The notes beneath the pieces are model-generated. The model did not search any database. It saw only the letters and a list, made by a program, of their open reading frames with translations, and was not told the origin of the DNA. The translations under genes and the position numbers were made by a program. A stretch of DNA of 64,000 nucleotides from Triatoma infestans (lineage: Eukaryota > Arthropoda > Insecta > Hemiptera > Reduviidae), in assembly GCA_011037195.1 (NCBI GenBank), contig JAAEAF010002683.1:1-64000 (forward strand), in the 5' to 3' direction. Of this stretch, positions 1-13,000 are shown piece by piece; position 1 is the first letter of the stretch; each line of letters starts with the position of its first letter.

Positions 1-3000
1 TTTTATTAATTTTTACTTATTAGGTATTTATTTTGGAAATAAGAAGATTAAGAATAATATAGGATAAATTGAATGTGTAATGACCTTAAATATTTATTGT
101 TCCGAAGTAAAACTCAACTAAAATATTAAAATACTCAACTATAAGTAAAAATAATAAATAATATTTTTCTCATATCTGAGGTTTTTGGTGGATTGTTTAT
201 TAAATTTTTTTATCATTACAATTTTTATTCACTACTGTTACACTTTCACTAAATTAATGCGCATCTGATACGCTTTGCGATGAAGCCGCTCGAACCTAGG
301 TGCAAAATCTAGCAAAAATGGCGCGCCAAAATTTTCCCCCTAAGGATTTGTTATAAAAAGATTCCGAGGACAGTCTTCAAAATACTGCCACAGGTGTTTA
401 CATCTACTCTCTGCCGATTCAACTACGCCATCACTCTTTAGGTATTATTTCTATTTCTCTTACACATCTACTCATCTACATGTTTCTCAACCAACATTAA
501 CTCCTTAAGTGGAATTTCTTTTATTCCAATTCACCAAATACCCCACTGTACTAGCATCCTTCCAGTCCATGAAAGGCCCAACACACAAACTGACTCATAA
601 TTAATATTTTGCGAGTTTACTGAGTAAGAAGAGGAAATAAAGAGTGTAGATTAGTGAAGGATTGTTAGTGGCGTGATGAAGATGGTTTAGCGTTGTTGGA
701 TGTGGGATGTAACTAGCCTGTTCTAACGATGGTGAGTTGGTGTGGCTAACATGGTGAACTCCTAGGTTGAAGTTGACGAAGAACTCTTATTCATTTATTT
801 AAAGTTTAACTGGTGCCACATTAAGCCTCTCAAATGGATTTAATTTCTGTTCCCACTAGAGTCAGCTATTGGGTGAGGGATTGTCGAAATTGAAGCCCAT
901 TCGCCAATACTTGTGTAGTGGGCGGGACAGACGTGTAATGCGTAGTTGACCTGCGTAAGGAAGTTCATGGTGTTAATCGTATTATTGACTCCAGCTTTTG
1001 TATGGCGACATTACTGGCGATTGGTACCCTTACAACTTTCTTATGGAAAAATGAACTATGAAGTAAGTTGGTGGTCTTCATTCATTTACACTGAAAAATA
1101 AATTTTCAAAAGAAAGTCTGCAGAATCCAAGAAATGGCGAAGAGAGAATGCAGCTGAAAAAGAGGAAACTAGACAGACATCCTCAAGAAAATGATGGTGA
1201 TCCAAAAAATATAACTGTTGTGTAATAGTTACAATACCAAACAAGGCAAAATTATTGTTTATTATTTTTTTAATTATTCATCTTTTCTAAGTTAAAATAA
1301 ATAAATATAATGTAAAATAACTATAAATAAACAGCAAAAAAGTGAGCCTAGATAGTATAAAGAACAATAACAACGAGAAAATAAAAGGCGTCCCTCCTGA
1401 AAAGTAGATCTTTGAACTGTGTTGTCTGATGTCAGAAAAAAAAATCAAAGTAAAAGAGAATATATAACTATATTATCTAATTTAAAAACGTATAAATTAT
1501 TATTATTTGTCTAGCCGAAGTTGGCAACACTGTGATTATTAGTAAAGAGTAAGGTAAAATATTTTTAACTCCAGAGATTTATTGATTTTAATGGAATTAT
1601 TTTGAAGTTATTACATAGTTGTTGGAAAAAGTTTTTTAATCTCTAGAGATTAAAACTAATCACAGTAAGCAAAGTATTTATGCTATGGGATAAAATTGCT
1701 ACTAATATAATTAATAATGCTCCAGTAAAATATAAGTTATTAAATTCAGTATTTGTTTTCTCATTTTAGAATTAATATTAAGATGAAATAGGAATTAGTA
1801 AACATACTGCAATATTTTCAAAAATTTGGGATGAATTCTCTGCTTGAACAACTTATATTACGGCAACTCTCAAGCTCTTATAGTTAGTTTATATTTATAT
1901 TTATCTTGGATGTTGGAATGTTTACTAAATATTTAGTTCTCTTCCATAATGTACAGGGAGGGGGTGGAGATCACCACACGTTTTATTGCAATGATAGTTC
2001 ATAAGATTCTTCTTCGGAACCACCCTTAAAATATTTTTCTGGAAACACATGTGTATCCGGTGAGAACTCAGTTTCGAAAAAAATTGACAGATCGCAGTAC
2101 TTCGTCTTCTTATAACAGTAAGAGAAAGCAATTACATAATACTTGATAATTGTTTTTTGGCACACCCTCTTGCGATCCTGTGAACAATAAATACTGAGAT
2201 GAATTCTATTTTTTAGATGTTCACTTTACTGTAATTATTCTAAATTGGTATTTTGTGTTTTGTTTACTAATGAGAAATGGAAAAAAACCTCGTAATTGTT
2301 TTCGTGCAATATACTCTGATATCGATTTTACAATTACAACGTTGATTGAAAGATTAAATTAAATGTTTTTCACATTTAGTCGAACCTCCTTTATTGTTAA
2401 TTGGACATTTTTGAGTTCTTATTTTTATGAGGATAAATTAATGTTAAGTTCCTGGATTTTTCCTAGGATAATCCTTCCTGGATAATCCTTTTGCTCATTT
2501 TTCCCCGGAATTTTGGTTTGTTATCTTCTTTTCGAAATAGACCTGTAGAAGTTCCTGTTGGAATTTCCTTTTGTTCATCACACAACACACTCATCTCAGT
2601 AGTATTCTAAACCAATTTTTGGGTACATGCGGAATAATATGCTCTGTCTATGGTGACTAGAAGGAGGAAAACATAATAAAAATTATTAATAAAGATTATT
2701 TGGAGAATAATATATTTACAGTAACAAATTAATAATATAATGTTGAATGGAATTCCTATGTGATAAAATTGGCCAGTTTCTTTACTTTTTCAGTGTTCAA
2801 AACAATAATAATAAATATAATTTGTATAAATGTAAGCTTTTCCGAGTAAATTTAATTTTATGAAACCGCTTTTGATTTAATTTCCTTTTGTTCTAATTGC
2901 ATTAAGTCTGCTAAAAGCAGGAAATGTTTTATGAAATCATTTTATGTTGTTATTCTGGTAACATTTATGCTTCTATCATCATCACTCATTTCTAATGATG

Positions 3001-3013
3001 TGTTTGTTTACAG
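1..3013. other. AT-rich flank/intron upstream of the first visible Pdfr exon
   Basis: I find no coding exon or RNA gene here. It should be Pdfr intron (the exon at 3014 starts at a splice acceptor), but earlier Pdfr exons were not recognised. Positions about 2010-2135 carry a copy of the dispersed repeat family whose end reads AGTAAGAGAAAG. The stretch 550-1020 is less AT-rich than its surroundings, but I could not assign it. Confidence 0.5.
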
Positions 3014-3116
3014 CCGATACTATGTGAAGCTTCGTACATCCTGCTGGAATACGCTAGGACCGCCATGTTTATGTGGATGTTTATCGAAGGACTGTATCTA
3101 CACAATGTTGTCACAG
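3014..3116 (+). CDS. Pdfr: Pdfr exon (TM3)
   Basis: Acceptor TTTACAG and donor ACAG|GTGACT. 103 nt, ending in phase 1. Encodes the conserved Cys before TM3 (PILCEASY) and the [12 protein letters not shown] helix. The next exon is 25 kb away. Confidence 0.87.
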
Positions 3117-6100
3117 GTGACTTTGTGAGATAATATTGTGCTATGTCTATATTAATATCAGTATAATATAAGATGACTATTTTTGAAATTTCTGTAAGTC
3201 TCTGGCAGTGCCCGCCAACTTCACATTAATTTTATATATATATGTTTAAGAAACATAAACAAAAAGAGATTAGATAATCGGACGAACCGACTTGAATATG
3301 TTCAACACACTCTGGTCTCCTGTTGACTCTAGTGCCATCCCTGTAGCAACACCTACATAAAAGACAATAACAAGTACTTTCTATATTAATTCACTTATGA
3401 GGGACAAGTTACAACATTTACCTAACAGATATAAATATTTAGTCTGTAAACTTTCATTGTTGGTATATAGTTTTTTCATTATTATTTAGAATTTTATATC
3501 TTCAAGCTATACATGTAATTAGTAAGTGTTAGATACATGTACATAAAAATGTGAGGTGACAGGCGTGAATGATAGTCATCCATTGATAACCACCATAAGA
3601 TGCCTGGGAAGTCGCGAGACCAAATGCTTCAGTCGTCTTGGAGGGTTTCCCAGAAGTGAATTCAAAGAGAGAATATGGACCAGAGTATTAGGATGAAGAA
3701 GAAATTACTATGGAATTTGACATACCTGGATTTCGTTATGGCGTGGATGACCATTCATGGCGTGGAATCTTGCGGACAGTATGGATTATTTTGTTCAGAC
3801 ATAAAATAGAGTATCGACTGTACTACTTAGGAGATCTTGGATTGGAGAGTTTGGAATTTGTTGAGATTGTTACGTTTTGCAGTATCATAAAGGTCTAATT
3901 TGTAATACTAAATTGATAGGAACAGGGCGATATAAAGTCGTCTTTTATTTTGAAGTCAGTTTGGAGCGTTCATAACAATAATAAAGAAGTTTATCTTGTC
4001 TTTTGTTTGGTTTAGTCTGACCAGCACTCATTCTCAGCAGCTAAAATAAATCCAGATATTTCTTACCCTACTAAATATAGTGTCTTCAATACGTTACTAT
4101 GGCGCCTAAAAACTTTTCAGTTTCCCGAGCACTGTTGCATATGACTTCCCACATCAGTTCACTTTCACTTTAACTAATCAGATAAGAAGCATGAATTATA
4201 TTTGATCTGACCATGGGCAGTGTTTTTTCTCTTCTATCAATGTGTGTTGTAATAAAAGCAGAAATTGATTGTAGCAAAATGAATACACTTCTGTGCACTG
4301 CATTCATCATCATTCATTCATCGTCCCAAGCAGTGTGAGGAGGCTATTTATAGAGCCTACTTTTCTTTATTCTGGACAAGCTCAGTTCTTCTCCCACTTC
4401 AATCTGGGTCTTCTTCTGCCACGCTTGCCCTCCGCTTTCGTTTTTTAAGTTAAACTGGCGACTTGTTAGATTCCATACGTAGCAGATGTCCTAACCATCT
4501 CAGCTAGTACCTCATTTCTGTAGCCTGGATTCTTGATTTATTAATTGTTGTCAAGGTCAGTGACTCACTCGTACGTGAGCATTGGGAGGAAAGTTTACTT
4601 AAATACAACAGTTTTCGTCTTTTTTGACAGCCTCTCTTCGGTTTAGAAAACCTGATTTAATGGCATTGAACTCCTGCATGCTGCACCTATCCGTTCGGTG
4701 ATTGACTATCAATACAATCATTTTCAGTAGCTACGCTCCCAGGTACTTAAAACTTTTCAGTAGTTCTATCGATTCGCTATTTATACTGATAATTCTCATT
4801 ATCCTTTGAAGCAGTTTTCCTATCCTCATTCCTTTTGCCAGGTTGATCTCATATTTATGTTCTTTAGCTCTTCTTGAAGAATTTTCAAATTATATTGAAG
4901 ATCTCTGTCGTTATTGGCGAATATAACCAAGTCATCGGCTAACGCTAGTAATAGATAGGCTCACCGGTCTGAGATTTAAGTGTCTCAGGTCGAAATTCTT
5001 CATTTTCTGCTTCGCTTGTTTGTTTGCTGTATCTAGTACTGAGGCTATATCTTTGGCGAATTCTCACTATATTCTCAAATTCTACCGCGTTTCTAGTTTT
5101 CTTATAGAAGATTTCCACACCTAATATAAGGCCTCTGTCTACTTCTTTTACTCTCAATGCCTTAACAATATCTCCCTCCTTAATTCTATAGAAAGCTTTA
5201 TTAAATCAGTATAACTGATTAGAGAGCTGTTTTCACTAATTTGTCCACTAATTTTTCGAAAATCTGCCTCATATCCAGATACCAAGCATCAGTGAATATG
5301 AACCCGGTTTTGTATGAGCTTAAGTTCTTACCTGTCATTTTCTTCTATTCTTCTGCATATTCTTGACCACACTCTCAGATATATATAACAACATACATTT
5401 TGAACAATGTGAGTGACGTGCAACACCTCAGTAAGAGCCCGGTTTTTGGTTGGGAACGACCTTGAAATCTGGTTAACACTTATATATTTCCGGTGAAAAC
5501 TATCACGGTCACAATAATTCCTGTTACAGCGATGAAAGAAAATAATATTTAGCAATGATCAGTTTCGAAAATTAATTACAGGCAGATGGTGGATCCATTT
5601 CTATTAAATAAAAGTATAAATTAAAAAAGAGAGGGAGAGAAATCAATTGAATACGAAGTCTGTGAAGTGGAATGAATTGTAGAGAGAAATATTTATTTAA
5701 ATGAACATGCAAGGGAGAAAAAGTGATGTCACGATGCGGTATTAGGTTCTCTAATGGGAACTGCTAGACACTGGTAGATCTGCTCCATAAAATACATTTC
5801 TAAATAAATAATCCTTTTTTTCTTCCACATAGCTCATTTTATAAACAAAAAATTTGCAATTAATATGTTTGCCTATAATTTTGAATAATTGTTTATTTAT
5901 CTTTTAAAAAGAGATTTAGACTGCTATAATAAAGAGAATGCGACAGTGTCAACATTCTGAAAGAAATTTTGCAATTGATATATATATATATATATATTTT
6001 GAGGTTTACGAAATGAAGTATTTTTTAAAACTGAACTGACGTTAAAAAATATTTCGAAAACAGCAAATCCACGCTGTAATGAAAAAACACTCAACGCTGT

Positions 6101-6975
6101 TGGAAAAATCCTCAGATAAGTTGGAAATATTTTTAATATTTAAGTTCATTTAATTCAACTTTATGTATGCTCTGATATCAAAGTAGAGAAAAGAATTACT
6201 AGCGCCAGGAAAATAAAAGAAACTTTGAATCCAGATTTATGGATTAGAAATATCCTTGGGAAAACCAAGAGTCTGACATTTAATGTCCTAGTCCAAAGTG
6301 TTTTGCTTAGCATGATCCAGATTGGAAATGAAAACTAATGAAGAGGTAAAGGAAAAATGGAGAGGAAAAGAACACATGAATAGAAAAACTGCAGGGAACA
6401 AAGTAAATGTAAAGGGAGAGTCGAAGCCCTTGTGCAGACTATGTCAGGAAGAGGAGGACCTGTTGTTTGATAACGTCGCAATCGGTAGATTGCGGTATGA
6501 GATCTTTGGTGCTTTGACACCGGAGGATATCGTACTGCAAGAAGCTCTGGTGGGGAAGGTCCTGGACTTCTTGAAGAGAGGGAATCCTCGACTAGACATT
6601 AGGGGGTTGGCACTATAAGCATCAATGGGTAGGCTGCATTGTCTGGGTTGGAGTATCCCCCCCCTGCATCTTATAATTCTACAATTCTAAATGTGAAGGG
6701 TACGGCTTACAGGAAGAGGGCGTGATGGAAAAAACTCAATGGAAAATTTTGCTCAATTTATACATACAGTATATATATATATGTGTTGTGTATTTGTGAG
6801 TATTTACATAGGGGCAACTGGATAAGCTATGTCTTCACAGATTTTGGCGTCCCTGTGGGAGGGGACACGGGCCTAACAACGCCAACAACACTGACAACGA
6901 GTAATCCCGTGTTTGTACATATATCGGATAAATAGGATCTGCACCGGTTGTAGATGTATGTACTATTTGTATGGG

Positions 6976-7007
<32 letters not shown>

Positions 7008-10000
7008 TTTACACAAACCTCACTCCACTTACACTGTCCACTTTACAGAGGACTACGTTCTCTTTACCTACGTTTGCCAAATCTGGACCTATTTGTATTG
7101 AACAAATAGAGTTTGCATAGTTAGGTAATATATGGATATAATTTGGGTTTAACATCACGCGTGCGCACACACACACATACACAGTCCACTTTACAGACGA
7201 TACAATCTGTGTACAAGCAATAACATCTAAGAAGGGGACCTCTTTAAGGTCGCAATGCAAACTGAATTGCTGTCTAACTTTATGCCATTACCTCTACACA
7301 TCCAGTATAAAACATTTAATGTGTAAACAAATAACTCAGAAACGAAAAATGGCATGATACTTGAGAAGCATTGAACTGCGAAGTTTGAAAAAATTAACCA
7401 GAAAGTGCCGAATTTAAAAAATGTTTTTTTTTTCGCTTTTTCCCCCAAGAGAGTCACAAAAGGTGTTTTAGATACCAGTCGATTTGGTTTGAAGCAATAC
7501 ATCTAAATTTCCAATCTATTTTCCGCGATCTTTTGAAAAACGGCCGCAAAGATTTTCTTTGAAATTTGTATATTACCTACACTTGCTCATATATCTTTCA
7601 CCTCTCACATTTCTCAACATTTTTCTCTCACATTTCTCAACATTTTTCTCTCACATTTCTCTCAAAATTGATTTTAAGAAAGTTCTGGGGAAGAGGTGAC
7701 GTTTTACATTCCTCTAAACTCTTTTTTTGGCCGGAAGTTGGAAGCAAAAGCCTGTAAAATTGTATCAGTATACAGTAATATTTAGTCCATATTTACTTTA
7801 AGCAAAATGTACAATTTAGTTTGAAGAAAATTTATCGATTAGCACAACGTTGATTGCTATAAAAAAAACCAACCACTCTTTGAGTATTTCATGCCAGAGA
7901 TTTTTTTCTATTTTCTATTATTTCCGTCAATCGGGTTTCTTTGCACATTTACAGATTACAGTGTTAAAAGATAACACTTTCATCAAATTTTCATGAAACT
8001 AATGCTGAAACAGTCTTCTCCCTTACTTTATTCTCTCAGTCTTCTGCAAGAAAATATGAACATGATTTTCAAAAGAAATTCTCTCTTACCCAATCGTTAA
8101 CTATTTTGTTCTGATCAGTAAAATTCTAGATTCTAGGCAGTCTATTTTATTAACCAAATATGTGTTTCGTTTTGTTCCTCCCGTACTCTTACTTAAACAT
8201 CCAGCTTTTGAGGTCCGTTTCGAAAGCTTCAGTATTTGTACTTGCCCAAAACCTTTTCAGTTTCGATCTCTTTTTTTTTTCTCTTTTAAACTGAATTGCA
8301 GTCTAAAATTGTTTCTTTTTGGGATAATTCTTTTTATTTTAGGATCATTTCTTTTCTAGATTTTTTCTTGTGGAAAATAGATAATTATCTCATTTCCACC
8401 ACTTGTAAACTAAGCGCTTGTTAATGTTGCTTTTACCAAGGATTCGAAACTTAAAACCTACAGATGTCATGGTTAGAAGATTTATTGAATTCAATAATTG
8501 AAGGTTAGTTTCTTTCGAAACCTTTTTTTTCTGCTGCATAAAGTCTTCTTCATAGTTTTGAATATCTTTCCATATGCATATCTAGAGTTTAGTATATCCT
8601 TAATCTGTGTTAATTACCTATTCCCAGATTTTTAGACTCGTTCTACTTGTCTCAGAAATTTCATTTTTAGCTTTCTATTATTACTTGTAGATGAAACAAT
8701 ACAGAATAAAATTCTTCTACCGCAATGCGTTAATACCTGTCTTGTGTGTGTGAGAGAGAGAGAGAGACAGTCCAAATCAGCCATTAAAGTATGTATAACG
8801 TCTTCAATCATTACTGTTTTCATTATAATCTGCCACAGTGTTGCCACCAGCATTTTCCTTTCTTTTTATATATGCTTCCTTGCATAATGCTACCTTGAAA
8901 GAATATAAAATATATACATATTCAAACAAATATCCTGAACAAATAAAAAATTCAACTAGTATCTGTCATATGATAATTGCATCATGCGTAGAATGCAGTT
9001 TCCAACACCCATTCCTTAGCTTGCTTCAGGGTTTTCCAGAGCCGTACGCTTTTCATTTGCTCCTCATTTCTGAACTCTTCCCTGGACTGGTCGCTTATTC
9101 CACAAAAGCGTTCAGGCCCAACAAGGGAGATACAGCGCCTTTCCTTGTCAGGGTGTCGACCATTCCATTCATTTCTTTCTACGCCAACATGCACTTACAC
9201 CCAAAATAGGGTAACTGTATTGTTCCTGCCCAGGTCATTTAGCTTGTCGAGGCATTTTCATACCATTTTGGATCTGATGACATATGAGCTTAGTGCTTTA
9301 ATAGCGGCCTGGCTAACGGATAAGATTCAGTTGTTGTTCGAACCTCGAACTGTACACATCGTAGTGTGCTTGTCTCACTAAGTTAAAATTCTCTTTAATT
9401 CTAAGTTACTCTAATTTATTTTTTTCTCTCAAGATAGTATATTTATTTTTATTCAGTTCTCTTCCTTTTCCTTTTCTCCCTCTATTCTTCCTTTTTTTTT
9501 CTTTTTTTAATTTTTTTTTTCTTCTTTTTTTTTCTCTCATTGTGACAACTATATAACTGCCTATATAAGAGCGGGGGGGAGGAGCCCCCCAACATCGCAG
9601 GAGAACATCAAATTGATAAGTCATTTTCATATTTAATTAATAACTCTAACAATAAACTAAGTAATACTAACACTAGCAATGTACCGGAGGGTATGGAGAC
9701 TACCAATTGGAATTAGGTGGTGAAAATTCTCACAATACTAACAATAATATGGTAATGGATACTAGACCTCAGACTAGTAATAAACGCCCTTGTGAAGAAC
9801 AGCTGTAATTAAAGGGAAAGTTCGTCTACAGGAAGTTTATAACAAAACACTGAATACGGATTCAAATACTAAAATTACCTGACTTAGGCTCTGAGAAACA
9901 GGTATAGGGTCGGAGATAAGGGCCCTTATACTACAATTTAGAGAGCAACAAAGGGAATCTGGGGACAGTTCATAGGATGGCTCTTGGCAAATGGCTATTT

Positions 10001-13000
10001 AATTCAGTCAGCACATATAAAAAGGAAATTTCAGATATTTCTATAACTAGGAAAAATCGTATACAAATTACTCTAAAGACTCCTGAGGGAGCAAATACTT
10101 TATTAGATTTGAACTTATTTAAGCAGAGGGAAATAACTGCATATATCCCTAATTTTCGAGTAAATTCTACTGGAGTTATACGTGATGTAGACACTACACT
10201 GGAGGAGGAAGAAATTTTGAAAGAAATTGAGTCTCCGGTGCCTGCAATAAATGTAAGACGTCTGACTCGTAAAGTAGCAGTAGGGAACCAGATGGCTAGT
10301 TCTAGTCTACCTGTATGTATAATAACATTCGATAGCCAGACATTACCTCAATATGTTTCATTATAGGAGCGCGCTGTAAAGTGGAACAATATGTTCCTTC
10401 TCTACGACAGTGTCGTAATTGTTTGCGTTTTAACCATTCGGAAGAGCAGTATAGAAGTAAACAGAGATGCGACCACTGTTCTGGAGAACATAATATTAAC
10501 GAATGTTCCATGGTAGAGGCAGTGATGCCAGTCTGTGTTCACTGTAATGGGGACCACAGGTCAACATACAGAGAGTGCCCTGTCAGAATAGCCCAAAATT
10601 CTGTTAATAAAAACAAATTGTTAGCTAACTCTTATGCAGCAGTAACTAAAAATAAGTTCGAGTTATTAGGAGAAGAACAATTAGATTTCCCTTCTTTAGA
10701 AGATAGTGTCTCGGCATCGTATTCTAGGCCTAAACACTATAAAATTAACAAAATAAATAAATAAAAAAAATATACATAATCTAACTAAAATTGCTACTCC
10801 CGTTAATGATAACTTAAAAATCACAAATTCAGATAAACTGAGGCGAACGACAGAAAAAAATAAAATAGATAATTCTGTAACAAACAAAAATCAAGAAATT
10901 CAAAAAACTTTAACAAGAGACAAACAAGTTCAGTATATAATTAATTTAGTTCATAAAGTTAATAATGCATTATCAATGGACACTGAAGATATTTTTAAAT
11001 TATTAGGAAATAAATTAGAACAACTAATAGCAAAAAGTAAACAACCTCCAACAATGCAAACAGTCGGACAAACAAGTAGTAATACAGGTCAAAGTATTCA
11101 AGTAGGTACCTCTCCAGCTAATCAACAACAACAAATATTACAAACTAACAGTTTGTAATAAACAACAACGTGATCGTTGTTTTACGCACTCGCTACCACA
11201 ATTTCACAATATTAAATTTTATCTCAAATTTTTCAAATTTAACTGTTTCTAATAACCTTTTCAGATGCGCCCCTTATCCCTAATTACTTCTCGCTCTCAT
11301 TATCCTTTTATGAGTTCAGAAATTAATGTTTATAATTAATTGAACTGAATTAAACATAAACCGTAATCTGATATTCCTCTACCCCATATCACGTGTAATT
11401 CTATCAACAGAGATGTGAGTATCCCAAAAGACTGCTCCTTCAAAACATCGCAGATTAATCACTATCGCAATCTGTTTACACAAATTTATGACCTATCTAT
11501 TATAATTATAATTACTAGCCCCCCTTATACGAATACGCTCCACACAAAGACTGATCAATTAGGAATATGAGATGCGATTACTGCGTCGAGCTTGCGTCGT
11601 CAAAAAAAAAAAAAAAAAACGGTCATATGCTATTGTCACCCTCAATTATCACTTCCTTTTCACCCCTCTAAAATTTATGTTTAATCTTCTCCAAATTAAT
11701 ATAGATCATTAAACTGTAATAGAGAAGCATTAGAGGCATACTTAAAACGTAATCGCATTGACGTAGCAACTATCTCTGAGACTTGGTTACATACAAATAA
11801 ACCTTCTTCCATATCGGGTTACAATTTTATTAGAGCTGACTAGGATGGATATGGCGGAAGTGGTATACTAATCCATAAAAAACATCTATATAACACAGTT
11901 ATTTCAACACCCAAGTAAATTCTCAAAAAATTCAAACCTGTGGGATTTCATTAAAAATCAATTGTAGGGAAGTGAGTATAATCTCGATATACTGCAGTCC
12001 AAGATTTGTTATGACAGATAATTTATGGCGAGCGTTATTAAATCACATCACCACCCCTGTGATTTTGTGTGGCGACTTCAACGCCCATCACAGAAATTTG
12101 GTTGTGTGTATGAGTATGTGGGCAGGAGTGTGATTGACGCAATAAATAATTATAATTTGTGTTTACTTAATGATGGTTCTCCCACTATGGTTTCAATGCC
12201 AAAGCAAACTCCTAATGCAATAGATTTAACTGCCTTACTGCGAATGGAAAACTATTCAAGAACCTTTGGGGTCGAATCATCTGGGTATCTTGCTTAAAAT
12301 ATCTTATATTGGTATTAATGTAAATACGACTAACTTCACTGAGTACAGATACAATAACATCAATATCAACTTCAATACAATTAATAATGATAATAATACT
12401 CTCTCCTACAGCAACATCAATACAAGCAGTAATAATTACAACAGTGGTAGTCACGGCAATATGGGTTTAGGATGGAATATGAAAGCAGTTGATTGGGAAA
12501 AATATGCTATTGAAATCGACAATCGATTATTAAGTATCGATTGGGATGCTCTGCACCAATTGAGGCATACAAACAATTTATAGAAGTAATAAACTTGGCC
12601 ACTACGGCAACGATCCCAAAACGTAAACCCTATCTTGGTAAAAATAAAACCCTTTTAAAGCCTTGGTGGGATGATGAGTGTGAGGATGCTAGACTGGAGA
12701 ATATTAAATCTTTAAATAAATATAATCAATCTTCTACCTGGGACAATTTTATTGTATTGCAGCGTTCCACAGCAAAAAAAAATATATAAAGGGAAAAAAA
12801 AGAAAAGCTGGATACAATTCTGCTCAAGCATAGACAGAAATACTCCTATTAAAGACATCTGGGATAAAATTAAAAGATTAAAAGGTAGATGCTGTGGCAG
12901 AATTCGTCAAGATGAAGGCAGTTGGCTGCAAGAGTTTCTCATGTACTTGACACCTGACTATGTGGCAGAGGGAATGGAATTCAAAGAAGATCTGAACCAC

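Noticed and set aside
270..330. GGTTCGAGC word on the - strand, as a tRNA or SINE B box
   Set aside because: No matching A box or cloverleaf around it.
8838..9209. 123-codon + strand frame
   Set aside because: Its second half is antisense to the RNase H relic; the first half is low complexity.
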